DNA of 64,000 bases, from contig CAKUKE010000010.1 of NCBI GenBank assembly GCA_934662505.1, positions 1-64,000 of the forward strand, in the 5' to 3' direction. The notes under the pieces are model-generated. The model was given only the letters and a program-made list of their open reading frames with translations. It was not told where the DNA came from and searched no databases. The position numbers and the translations under genes were made by a program. This DNA comes from an uncultured Clostridia bacterium. Lineage in GTDB: Bacteria; Bacillota; Clostridia; Christensenellales; Aristaeellaceae. Of the stretch, positions 34,162-42,360 are shown piece after piece (within the stretch, counting starts at the first letter, position 1; every line of letters begins with the position of its first letter).

Positions 34162-35949
34162 TCAGATTTTCACAAACTGGAGGCTGTGACCGCAGCGGCT
34201 CTGCAGCGGCTGCAAATCCTCCGTCTTCAGCGCCAGACGCAAAAGTGTGCCTTCCTCCGTATGGGTTTCGGACAGCACCCGCCCGCGGCGGCGCATTTCG
34301 CTCATCAGTCCGTAGCGTTCAAAGGGCACCAGCACCTCATAGATCTGCTCGGCGGTGCGCAGCTTTTCGGCAATCGCGCCGAGCAGCCCTTCCATGCCCT
34401 CCCCCGTCCGGGCAGACACATGGAGCGCCCCCGGGATCAGCGACGGTGTGTCCGGCGCAAGGTCGCACTTGTTCATCACTTCAATGCGGGGCTGCGTATC
34501 GGCGTGCAGTTTCAGGAGCACTTCCTCCACCACGTCCCGCTGCGCGGCCGCCTCCGGGTTGGACGCATCGGACACGATGACCAGCACATCCGCCAGCGCC
34601 GCTTCCTCCAGCGTGGAATGGAACGCCTCCACCAGATCGTGCGGTAGCTTGCTGATAAACCCGACCGTGTCCACCAGCAGAAACTCGCCCCCGTCCCGCA
34701 GGACGACCCGTCTGGACACTGCGTCCAGCGTGGCGAACAGTTGGTTCTGCACGTACACATCCGCGCCGGTCAGAGCGTTGAGCAGCGTGGATTTGCCGGT
34801 GTTGGTGTAGCCGACCAGCGCCACCACGGGCACCACATTCTTTTCCCGGCTTTTTCTGCGCAGCTCCCGGTGCTTTTCCATGGCGTCCAGTTCGCGGCGC
34901 AGATCCGTAATCCGTTCCCGGATGCGGCGGCGGTCGATCTCCAGCTTGCTCTCGCCCGGCCCCCGGGTGCCGATGCCGCCGCCCAGACGGGACAGAACGA
35001 GTCCCTGCCCGATGAGACGGCTGGCGCGGTACTTCATCTGTGCCAGCGACACCTGCAGCTTGCCTTCATTGCTCTTGGCGCGCTGGGCGAAGATGTCCAG
35101 AATCAGGGTGGTACGGTCCACCACCTTGACTCCGATCAGGTTTTCCAGATTGCGGGTCTGCACACCCGATAATTCGTCGTCAAAAATCACCACGTCCGCG
35201 TCCAGACTCTGGGCGGTCAATTGAAGCTCCGCCGCCTTACCGCTGCCGATAAAGGTGGCGCCGTCCGGCCTGGCTCTGCGCTGAAACGCCCGGCCTACGA
35301 CCTGCGCCCCGGCGCTCTCCGCCAGCGCAGACAGTTCATCCAGACTTTTTTCACTGTCAATGCCCACCAATAGCGCCTTTTCGGGCGCGTCCGCCAGCGC
35401 CGCATCGCTGCCCCGAAGCACCAGCCCATCCGACTCGGCGATCTGCGTCATCCACGCCTGCTGGGGGATCCGTCTGAGCGGCACCGGGGGCACCTCGATC
35501 AGCGTGTGCACCCCGTTCTGCTTTTCGCCCAGGAATGCAGCACTCACACCGTTCACGTGCCCGTTTTCATCCACGCCGACGGCGCACATGGCGTCCAGCA
35601 TCAGGCTGCGCAGGGCGGCGTAGTCGGGGCCGGACAATTGCGCCGTGCTCCGCGGATGGGTATGAATGCAGCGCACACAGGAAAGCCGCTTTGCGTTGCG
35701 CCGCATATGCCAGTCCGCCAGCGGCACGCTGTCCGTCACCCCAATCACCACGTCCAGCACGTCGTTTTCACGGCTGATGTAAACGGCGATCTCCCGGTTC
35801 AGCGTACAGGAATAAGCGGCCAGCGCCCTTGCCATGTCGGGCGGCAGGAACTGGTCGCGCTCCATGGGGTATTCGTACAGCTGCGCCATTTCAGCCAGCA
35901 GCGTATCCCGAATGCCCTGAATGTTTCCATGAATTTGATTTTCAGCCAT
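34162..35949 (-). CDS. hflX: HflX GTPase with N-terminal JAMM-like domain
   Basis: 595 aa, longer than the about 430-aa HflX of E. coli. The C-terminal 400 or so residues are HflX proper: the glycine-rich GGGIGTRGPGESKLE segment, then a GTPase with P-loop GYTNTGKST, switch DTVGFISKLP and specificity motif NKCD. HflX splits stalled ribosomes and rescues heat-damaged ones. The first 180 residues contain HTHPRSTAQLSGPD, an exact HxHx7SxxD JAMM metalloprotease motif, with a possible upstream Glu in NREIAVYI. From memory this extension is shared by clostridial HflX proteins; its activity is not established. Confidence 0.93.
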   Translation of the reverse strand: MAENQIHGNIQGIRDTLLAEMAQLYEYPMERDQFLPPDMARALAAYSCTLNREIAVYISRENDVLDVVIGVTDSVPLADWHMRRNAKRLSCVRCIHTHPRSTAQLSGPDYAALRSLMLDAMCAVGVDENGHVNGVSAAFLGEKQNGVHTLIEVPPVPLRRIPQQAWMTQIAESDGLVLRGSDAALADAPEKALLVGIDSEKSLDELSALAESAGAQVVGRAFQRRARPDGATFIGSGKAAELQLTAQSLDADVVIFDDELSGVQTRNLENLIGVKVVDRTTLILDIFAQRAKSNEGKLQVSLAQMKYRASRLIGQGLVLSRLGGGIGTRGPGESKLEIDRRRIRERITDLRRELDAMEKHRELRRKSREKNVVPVVALVGYTNTGKSTLLNALTGADVYVQNQLFATLDAVSRRVVLRDGGEFLLVDTVGFISKLPHDLVEAFHSTLEEAALADVLVIVSDASNPEAAAQRDVVEEVLLKLHADTQPRIEVMNKCDLAPDTPSLIPGALHVSARTGEGMEGLLGAIAEKLRTAEQIYEVLVPFERYGLMSEMRRRGRVLSETHTEEGTLLRLALKTEDLQPLQSRCGHSLQFVKI

Positions 35950-35993
35950 CGTTTCCTTTCACACGCAAGAAACCCGGCGTAAAAGAGGATCCC

Positions 35994-36392
35994 TTATTCG
36001 CCCGGATGCGCCTTGCGATAGTCCTCAATCGCTGCGTGAATGGCTTCCTCCGCCAGCAGCGAGCAGTGCATTTTCACAGGGGGCAGACCGTCCAGCGCTT
36101 CCGCCACCGCCTTGTTGGTCAGCTTCCACGCCTCGTCAAGGGTCTTTCCCTTGACCATTTCCGTCGCCATGGAACTGGTGGCAATGGCCGCGCCGCAGCC
36201 GAAGGTTTTAAACTTCACGTCCACAATGACGCCATTTTCCACCTTAATGTACATTTTCATAATATCGCCGCACTTGGAATTACCCACCGTGCCCACGCCA
36301 TCGGGCTGTTCGATCTCACCCACATTGCGGGGGTTGGCAAAATGATCCATCACCTTTTCACTGTATACCTGACCGTTTTTCTCATTGAACAT
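35994..36392 (-). CDS. iscU: IscU-type Fe-S scaffold
   Basis: 132 aa. SKCGDIMK, FGCGAAIA and KMHCSLLAEEA carry the three conserved cluster ligands. It pairs with the NifS-like desulfurase immediately upstream (5-bp gap), forming a second Fe-S assembly unit besides the suf operon at 23-28 kb. HflX follows downstream after 44 bp. Confidence 0.95.
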   Translation of the reverse strand: MFNEKNGQVYSEKVMDHFANPRNVGEIEQPDGVGTVGNSKCGDIMKMYIKVENGVIVDVKFKTFGCGAAIATSSMATEMVKGKTLDEAWKLTNKAVAEALDGLPPVKMHCSLLAEEAIHAAIEDYRKAHPGE

Positions 36393-36397
36393 GGCGT

Positions 36398-37582
36398 TTA
36401 CTTACCCTCCTTGAGGAAATCTTCATACAGGGGCGACATGGCGCGCAGGGTAGACACGATGCCGGGCAGCACCCGCAGCACCTCGTCCACCTCTTCCTCG
36501 GTGGTCATGTCCGACAGGGACAGCCGCAGGCTGCCGTGCGCAATTTCGTGAGGCAGACCGATGGCCAGCAGCACATGGGACGGATCCAGCGAGCCGGAGG
36601 TGCAGGCCGAGCCGGAGGACGCGGCGATGCCCGCCAGATCCAGCCGCAAAAGGAGCGCCTCCCCTTCGATGTAGGGCACGGACACGTTGACATTGCCCGG
36701 CAGACGCTTTTCGGGATGACCGTTCAGCCGGCTGTAGGGAATGCTGTCCAGAATGCCGCGGATGAGCTTGTCCCGCAGACGGGTCTCCCGTGCGCTGCTT
36801 TCCGCCATGTGATCCACCGCCCGCCTGAGCGCGGCGGCCATGCCCACAATGCCGGGCACGTTTTCAGTGGTTGCCCGCTTGCCCCGCTCCTGCGCGCCGC
36901 CGTGAAGAAGGTTGTTCAGTTTCACACCGCTGCGGATAAACAGCACGCCCACGCCCTTGGGGCCATGGAACTTGTGCGCGGACATGGACAGCATGTCCAC
37001 ATGCCAGGCGTTCACGTCGATGGGCACCGCGCCCGCCGCCTGCACCGCATCGCAGTGAAACAGCACGTGGTGCGCGGCCGCAATGCAGCCGATTTCCGCC
37101 ACCGGCTCCAGCGTACCGATCTCATTATTGGCAGCCATGATGGAAATGAGCCCCGTCCTGTCGGTAATGGCTGCCTCCACCGCCTCAGGGTCGACCAGAC
37201 CGTCCCCGTCCACGGGAATGTAGGTCACAGTAAAGCCCTGCTTTTCCAGCCACTGGCAGGTATGCAGCACGGCATGATGCTCAATGGCAGAGGTGATAAT
37301 GTGGTTTTTGCCCTTTTCCTTCATTTCAAAGGCCGTACCCTTGATGGCCCAGTTGTCGCTTTCCGTGCCGCCGGAGGTAAAGTAGACCTCGCTGGGCTTG
37401 GCACCGATGCAGGCGGCAATGGTGCGGCGAGCCGCCTCTACCACGCTGCGCGCTTCCCGCCCGCAGCTGTGAATGCTGGACGCATTATCACCCACCCGGG
37501 TAAAATAGGGCAGCATTTCCTCCAGCACCTCGGGCGCGACCGGCGTAGTGGCCGCGTTATCCATATAAATACGACGCGTCAT
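36398..37582 (-). CDS. Cysteine desulfurase (NifS/IscS-like)
   Basis: 394 aa group I desulfurase. The PLP lysine is in SAHKFHGPKG, the catalytic cysteine in SSGSACTSGSLDPSHV, and the start YMDNAATTPV is typical. It supplies sulfur to the IscU scaffold next to it. ATG 37582 has AAAGGAG upstream; the longer frame upstream is unsupported. A promoter lies at 37718-37747. Confidence 0.95.
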   Translation of the reverse strand: MTRRIYMDNAATTPVAPEVLEEMLPYFTRVGDNASSIHSCGREARSVVEAARRTIAACIGAKPSEVYFTSGGTESDNWAIKGTAFEMKEKGKNHIITSAIEHHAVLHTCQWLEKQGFTVTYIPVDGDGLVDPEAVEAAITDRTGLISIMAANNEIGTLEPVAEIGCIAAAHHVLFHCDAVQAAGAVPIDVNAWHVDMLSMSAHKFHGPKGVGVLFIRSGVKLNNLLHGGAQERGKRATTENVPGIVGMAAALRRAVDHMAESSARETRLRDKLIRGILDSIPYSRLNGHPEKRLPGNVNVSVPYIEGEALLLRLDLAGIAASSGSACTSGSLDPSHVLLAIGLPHEIAHGSLRLSLSDMTTEEEVDEVLRVLPGIVSTLRAMSPLYEDFLKEGK

Positions 37583-37717
37583 GTTCGTTTCTCCTTTACT
37601 GCAGGTTCGTGCGGCGCTTTCGCCGACTGAGAAGCAGCCCCGTCCGGCGCCGCGTCCTCCCTTGAAATGTACCCGTTTTTTCTTCTTTCCAAACTCCGTT
37701 TTCAACGAGCCCAGGCA

Positions 37718-37747
37718 AGCATAGCACCCGCCGACCCATCATGTCAA
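37718..37747 (-). promoter_or_regulatory. Promoter of nifS-iscU
   Basis: On the minus strand TTGACA (37747-37742), 18 bp, TATGCT (37723-37718), about 136 bp before the nifS ATG. It begins right at the end of scpB. I see no clear Rrf2 site here. Confidence 0.65.
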
Positions 37748-37773
37748 TATCTGTCGGAAAAGAAAGCCCGCTT

Positions 37774-38319
37774 TTACGGCACCAGCGGGTCTTCTTCCGT
37801 TTCCGGCTCTTCCTCCGCAGGACGGGGCAGGTCGCTCAGCTCCGTCAGACCAAAGTGCGCCAGAAACGCGTCCGTTGTTCCATACAGAATGGGACGCCCC
37901 AGCGTCTCCTTGCGTCCTACCTCTTCGATCAGTCCCTTGTGCGTGAGGGACTGAACGGAATAATCGCATTTCACCCCGCGCACCGCCTCTATTTCCAGCT
38001 TGGTCACCGGCTGACGGTAGGCGACGACCGCCAGCGTTTCCATCGCCGCCTGCGACAGAGACTGCTTCTGTACGGGCTGCAGCAGCCGCTCCACGTAAGG
38101 CGCGTAATCCGCCCGGGTGGTCAGCTGCACATGACTGCCGAAGCGCTTGAGGCAGATGCCCCGGCGCTGAAAGGCGCAGTCGTTATCCAGCTCGTCAATG
38201 GCCTGCCGCGTTTCCAGTTCGGTCACATCCAGCGCGCGGCGTATCTCGTCCACATCCACCGGCTCGCCGGCCACAAACAGAATGGCCTCGATCACGTGAG
38301 AAAGCTCTTTTACGTCCAC
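37774..38319 (-). CDS. scpB: ScpB, condensin subunit
   Basis: 181 aa. Two winged helices (LSHVIEAILFVAGEPVDVDEI and LAVVAYRQPVTKLEIEAVRGV) and the conserved EVGRKETLGRPILYGTT define ScpB. It binds ScpA in the SMC condensin that organises and segregates chromosomes. The start overlaps the end of scpA by 10 bp. Confidence 0.96.
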   Translation of the reverse strand: MDVKELSHVIEAILFVAGEPVDVDEIRRALDVTELETRQAIDELDNDCAFQRRGICLKRFGSHVQLTTRADYAPYVERLLQPVQKQSLSQAAMETLAVVAYRQPVTKLEIEAVRGVKCDYSVQSLTHKGLIEEVGRKETLGRPILYGTTDAFLAHFGLTELSDLPRPAEEEPETEEDPLVP

Positions 38320-39089
38320 GACCCTTCCTCCTCTCCCGGCTGCCGTTCCCCGGCGTCGTCTTTTTCTTCCTTCGCGCGGGGCGACAGGATGATCTCGCCA
38401 TATACCCCCTCCTGGGACGCCTCCGCCCTGCCCAGACGCAGCATTTCCAGCAGCGCCAGAAACAGGGTCACGACCTCCTCGCGGGTAGGGTTCTGGGAGA
38501 AAAGCTGTTCAAACCGTACGCTGCCCCTGCGCAAAAAGGCGGAAATGCGGCGGATGCAGCCCGGCACGTCGTGCTCATCCCGGATGATCGGCCGGGGAAC
38601 AAAGGCGTTTTCCTCCCGGCCCTCTTCCTCCGCCCGGGCAAGCACCCGGGCAAAGGCGGCCACCAGCCCGTCCAGCGTCAGCCCCGTCAATTCCAGCGTG
38701 GGAGGCGGCAGCGGATACTCCTCGGGCAGTTTGGAAAACATCTGCGCGGCAGCCTTTTCAAACTGCTGCATCTCCTCCGCCGCCTGACGGATGAGTTTAT
38801 ATTCCTCCAATTGACGGATCAGCGCCTGCTCGGGGTCTTCTTCGTTTTCCTCCAGCCGGGGCTTGGGCAGCAGGGAGCGGCTTTTGATCTCCACCAGCGT
38901 CGCCGCCATGGCGATAAAGGCGCTGGCGTCGTCCATGTCCAGATCCGGCGCGTTGCGGACGGACTGGATGTACTGATCCGTCACCTGAGAAACGAAAATA
39001 TCCTGAATGTTCACCTTGGCCTTGCCGATGAGGAACAGCAGCATGTCCAGCGGCCCGTCAAACTGACTCAAATGCAATGTCAACGCCAT
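38310..39089 (-). CDS. scpA: ScpA, kleisin subunit of condensin
   Basis: 259 aa. The N-terminal FDGPLDMLLFLIGKAKVNIQDIFVSQVTDQY is the kleisin signature; the C-terminal winged helix (TREEVVTLFLALLEMLRLGRA) contacts SMC. It lies 3 bp downstream of an M50 protease gene and overlaps scpB. Confidence 0.96.
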   Translation of the reverse strand: MALTLHLSQFDGPLDMLLFLIGKAKVNIQDIFVSQVTDQYIQSVRNAPDLDMDDASAFIAMAATLVEIKSRSLLPKPRLEENEEDPEQALIRQLEEYKLIRQAAEEMQQFEKAAAQMFSKLPEEYPLPPPTLELTGLTLDGLVAAFARVLARAEEEGREENAFVPRPIIRDEHDVPGCIRRISAFLRRGSVRFEQLFSQNPTREEVVTLFLALLEMLRLGRAEASQEGVYGEIILSPRAKEEKDDAGERQPGEEEGSWT

Positions 39090-39092
39090 GTC

Positions 39093-39887
39093 TTACGCCA
39101 TCCCGAACAGGGGCAGTATCGCCCAGAGCACGCCGCTCTGCACGGCGATCATCACCCTGTAGAGCCCCTGCGAAACAAAGTCGGTAAAATAGTTCAGGGC
39201 AAGAAAGGCCACCATGCAGATCTGCATCGCCCGTCCGCTCAGGTGCAGCCTGCCCCGCAGCACCAGCGCGTCCGCCAGACGGTATCCGTCCAGCGGCGGA
39301 AAGGGGATCAGGTTAAACAGCGCCAGACTCAGGTTGATCATGGTAAAATTGCACAGGAAGCGCAGAATATAGGCGATCCATGTGTACTGCGCGCCCAGCA
39401 TGGTCAGCAATTGACCGTCGTACAGGGCGCCGCCCGTCATCAGGTCGTAAAACCCTGCGCTGTCAAAGCGGAGCATAAAGCTTCCCACATCCTTGCCAAG
39501 CTCGCCGACGGGCAGCATCAGCCGCACCCCCAGCGCCATGAAAAGGGTGCCGACAAGAAACAGGAGCAGGTTCGTCACGATGCCTGCGGCGGAAACCATA
39601 AGCTCGTCCCGCCGGAAATGACGGAAGTTCCGGGGATTGACGGGTACAGGCCGCGCCCAGCCCACCCCGAACAGCAGCATGCACACTGCGCCGACCGGCT
39701 CCAGATGCTTCAGCGGGTTAAACGACAGCCGTCCCATCATTTCCGCCGTAGGGTCGCCGCAGCGCAGCGCCGTATAGCCGTGCGCCAGTTCATGCAGCGT
39801 CAGTGCAATGAGCACCGCCGGCGCGCGGTATAAAAAATTGATGAGAAAACCCATCGGGTCGCTCTGCAATTGAGAAAGCAGGCTCAT
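39093..39887 (-). CDS. Site-2 protease family (M50) membrane metallopeptidase
   Basis: 264 aa with several membrane helices. The zinc motif HELAHG (HExxH) lies in the first helix and NLIPFPPLDG carries the third ligand; NPLKHLEPVGAV is the conserved loop. These rhomboid-like intramembrane proteases cut membrane proteins. In many Firmicutes this gene precedes scpA, as here (3-bp gap). ATG 39887 has AGGAGCCGG upstream; the reported longer frame is unsupported. Confidence 0.9.
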   Translation of the reverse strand: MSLLSQLQSDPMGFLINFLYRAPAVLIALTLHELAHGYTALRCGDPTAEMMGRLSFNPLKHLEPVGAVCMLLFGVGWARPVPVNPRNFRHFRRDELMVSAAGIVTNLLLFLVGTLFMALGVRLMLPVGELGKDVGSFMLRFDSAGFYDLMTGGALYDGQLLTMLGAQYTWIAYILRFLCNFTMINLSLALFNLIPFPPLDGYRLADALVLRGRLHLSGRAMQICMVAFLALNYFTDFVSQGLYRVMIAVQSGVLWAILPLFGMA

Positions 39888-40206
39888 GTCCCGGCTCCTT
39901 TCGGCACAAAGATGTTTTATTTTACCACAACCCCGCCGTTTCGTAAAGCCCGGCCGTCCTCGGGACGCCCCGGCGCCTTTTTTTTGCCTTTTCGGACAGA
40001 CAGCGGCTCCGCCGGGCGCAGGGAACGGCGGAAAAGCGGCGTGCCGCCGCTCCCCTCGCCGCGTGCTTTGCCGCCGTTTCAAGTCTGTTTTTTCATGCCG
40101 TCCCCCCACAAAAAAGAAGGGCTGACCGCCCCTCTTTGCATCCCGCAGCGCAGCTGTTTTTCTGCGCACTCTGCTCCCGCGCTGCCCGCGCCCGTAAAAA
40201 CCGTTT
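39888..40206. other. Intergenic region with terminator for the two-component operon
   Basis: On the minus strand the inverted repeat AGAGGGGC/GCCCTTCT (40135-40115) followed by six T (to 40111) is a terminator for the histidine kinase transcript. A TAAAAT-like -10 for the M50 protease lies near 39917. I see no gene in the remainder. Confidence 0.6.
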
Positions 40207-41511
40207 TTACCCCAGCGTAACGGTAAAAACCGTTCCGCTCTCCGGGGTGCTGGTCACTTCGATCTTTCCGTTCATCAGTTCGGCGGTGCGCCGGATGATG
40301 GCCAGCCCAAGACCGTGCCCCTGACAGGCGGTGCGCGCTTTATCCCCGCGATAAAACCGTTCAAACACGTGCGGCAGATCCTCAGGCGCAATCACCGCGC
40401 CGAAGTTTTGCACCACGACTGCGGCCTTGCGGTTCCGACCGGTCAGCGTCACCCGGATGCGGCCGTTTTCCGGCTCGTATTTCAATGCGTTTTCGATCAG
40501 TCCGGACACCACCCGCAGCAGCGCGTCTCCATCGCCGGTCGCGGCGACCCCCTCCTGCACGTCGGTCTCCAGCGCAACGCCCCGGTCATAGGCCATGGCT
40601 TCCATCTGCAGCGCCGCTTTGGTCACCACGCCGCTCAGGTCGACCGTGTCCTGTCTGGGCAGCCGCTGCGCCGCGTCCATGGCGCTGAGGGTCAGCATAT
40701 CGTCGATCAGTCGCTTCATGTTTTCCATGGCGGCATCGCTTCTGTCCAGCCATGGCTGCACGTCCGCCACGGTCTGCGCCGGGTTTTCCATCAGGATATG
40801 GCGGCAGGCCTGCATCACGGCCAGCGGCGTTTTCAGGTCGTGGGATACGTCGGCCACAAACTGCTTTTCCCGCTCCATGGCCTGCTCCACAGGCCGTACG
40901 GCCATCCCGGAAATGTACCGGCTGATAAAATAGCAGGCCACCATGATCGCCCCAAAGGCCGCCAGCAGGCAGGCGCCCGTCCGCAGCAGCGACTGGCGCA
41001 GATACCGCGCAGGAAACAGAGACACCTTGGCCGAGGACGGCATCCCGGCGGTCAGGTAAAACAGGTCGGCGCTTTTCAGATAGCCAAACGCCGCCTCGCG
41101 GGACACCGCCTCCCCTGCGGCCAAAAGCACGTCGTCCTCATCCGAGCCGTCGGTGCCGGAAATGACGGTCGCCTGCCCGTTCTCAAAAAAGACCGTGATG
41201 CACCGGCTGAAGGCAGCTTCCGCCCCCGTCTGCCCGGGCGGCTGCGGTGCTTCCCCCGTCATTTCCCATTCGGGGGTGTTCTGGGGCGGCCGCGTCCCTT
41301 CATCGGGCTGATCCGCCGCGCCGCTGTCCGGCGTGTAGGAAAAGGAACCGTTCTTCCCCCGGAACGGCTCCAGCGTCTCCAGCATGGTCTGGCGCATGTT
41401 GGCATACTCGCTGCGCGCCACATAAACCCCCGCCAGCAAAAGGGTAACGAGCAGCACCGTGCCCACCAGCGCCATATTCAGCCGGATAAAATGCCTGCGG
41501 TAAGCGTTCAT
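40207..41511 (-). CDS. Sensor histidine kinase
   Basis: 434 aa membrane kinase. TM1 is at about residues 13-33 and TM2 at about 178-200, enclosing a roughly 145-residue extracytoplasmic sensor with a Pro/Gly-rich segment. Then come the phosphoacceptor block VADVSHDLKTPL, the N box LIENALKYEP and the G box GHGLGLAI. The start overlaps the stop of the response regulator (ATGA). The signal is unknown; the divergent secreted protein gene at 42361 is the probable target of the pair. Confidence 0.93.
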   Translation of the reverse strand: MNAYRRHFIRLNMALVGTVLLVTLLLAGVYVARSEYANMRQTMLETLEPFRGKNGSFSYTPDSGAADQPDEGTRPPQNTPEWEMTGEAPQPPGQTGAEAAFSRCITVFFENGQATVISGTDGSDEDDVLLAAGEAVSREAAFGYLKSADLFYLTAGMPSSAKVSLFPARYLRQSLLRTGACLLAAFGAIMVACYFISRYISGMAVRPVEQAMEREKQFVADVSHDLKTPLAVMQACRHILMENPAQTVADVQPWLDRSDAAMENMKRLIDDMLTLSAMDAAQRLPRQDTVDLSGVVTKAALQMEAMAYDRGVALETDVQEGVAATGDGDALLRVVSGLIENALKYEPENGRIRVTLTGRNRKAAVVVQNFGAVIAPEDLPHVFERFYRGDKARTACQGHGLGLAIIRRTAELMNGKIEVTSTPESGTVFTVTLG

Positions 41512-42186
41512 GCGTCCGCCGCCTCCAAACGGTACCCGATCTGGGGAATGTTGCGGATGGTCAGCCCGGAATGCAGGTATTTCAGCTTCTTTCTGAGGAA
41601 GGACACATAAGCCATCACATTGTTATCCGTCACGTCAGCGTCCAGCCCCCACACGGAGGACAGAATCGCGTCCACCGACAACGTCTGCTGAGGATGGGTC
41701 AGAAACAGCCGCGCCAGCTCAAACTCTTTCCGGCTCAGCTGCACCTGATCGCCTCCGGCGCACAGCTGCGCCGCGTTCAGATCCAGCGTCAGGTCGCCGC
41801 AGCGCACCTCGTTCATGACCACCTCGCCCGTGCGGCGGCACAGAGCGTTCAGCCGCGCCAGCAGTTCCGCGTTGTCAAAGGGCTTGGTCATATAGTCGTC
41901 CGCCCCCGCGTTCAGGCCGGTCACCTTGTCCGCAATGGCGGCGCGCGCCGTGAGCATCATCACCGGGGTATGGTTGCCCCGCGCCCTGAGGGCGCCGACC
42001 ACCTGAAAGCCGTCCATGTCCGGCAGCATCACATCCAGCACCATGGCGTCGTAGGCCGCGCTCAGGACGTAGTCCAACGCATCGCTTCCATTATATACCG
42101 TATCCACGGCATAGCCTGCGTGCCGGATAATGTGCTCCAGCGCATCCGCCAGCGCCCGCTCATCCTCCACGATCAGCACTTTCATC
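41508..42186 (-). CDS. OmpR/PhoB-family response regulator
   Basis: 225 aa. The receiver domain has the acidic pocket EDE, the phosphoacceptor in VLDVMLPDMDG and the lysine TKPF; the C-terminal winged helix shows LSRKEFELARLFL and VMAYVSFLRKKL. ATG 42186 fits the GGGGG ribosome site best, but in-frame ATGs up to 42206 exist. It is divergent from the beta-helix gene, with an 11-bp-phased array of half-sites between them. Confidence 0.94.
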
Positions 42187-42232
42187 ATCATCGCCCCCAT
42201 TTTCATTCTGATTATACCATACGGCAGACTGC

Positions 42233-42313
42233 TGAAAAAGTCCTGAAAAGTTCTAAATATTTCAGACGTTTTTCAGCGCCCGTTCAGATCGTTTTCAGGA
42301 CGGTGCGTATAAT
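42233..42313. promoter_or_regulatory. 11-bp-phased TTTCAG array and promoter of the secreted beta-helix gene
   Basis: Half-sites TTTCAG (42260), TTTCAG (42271), GTTCAG (42282) and TTTCAG (42293) start exactly 11 bp apart. A TATAAT -10 lies at 42308-42313 with no good -35, as expected for an activated promoter. Two inverted copies (CTGAAA at 42233 and 42243) lie on the regulator side. OmpR/PhoB-type regulators bind such direct repeats in tandem, so the adjacent regulator is the natural ligand. Confidence 0.82.
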
Positions 42314-42360
42314 AAAAAGCGTAGAGAGCATCTACAGAAACCGCGAAGGAGGTTCCAAAC

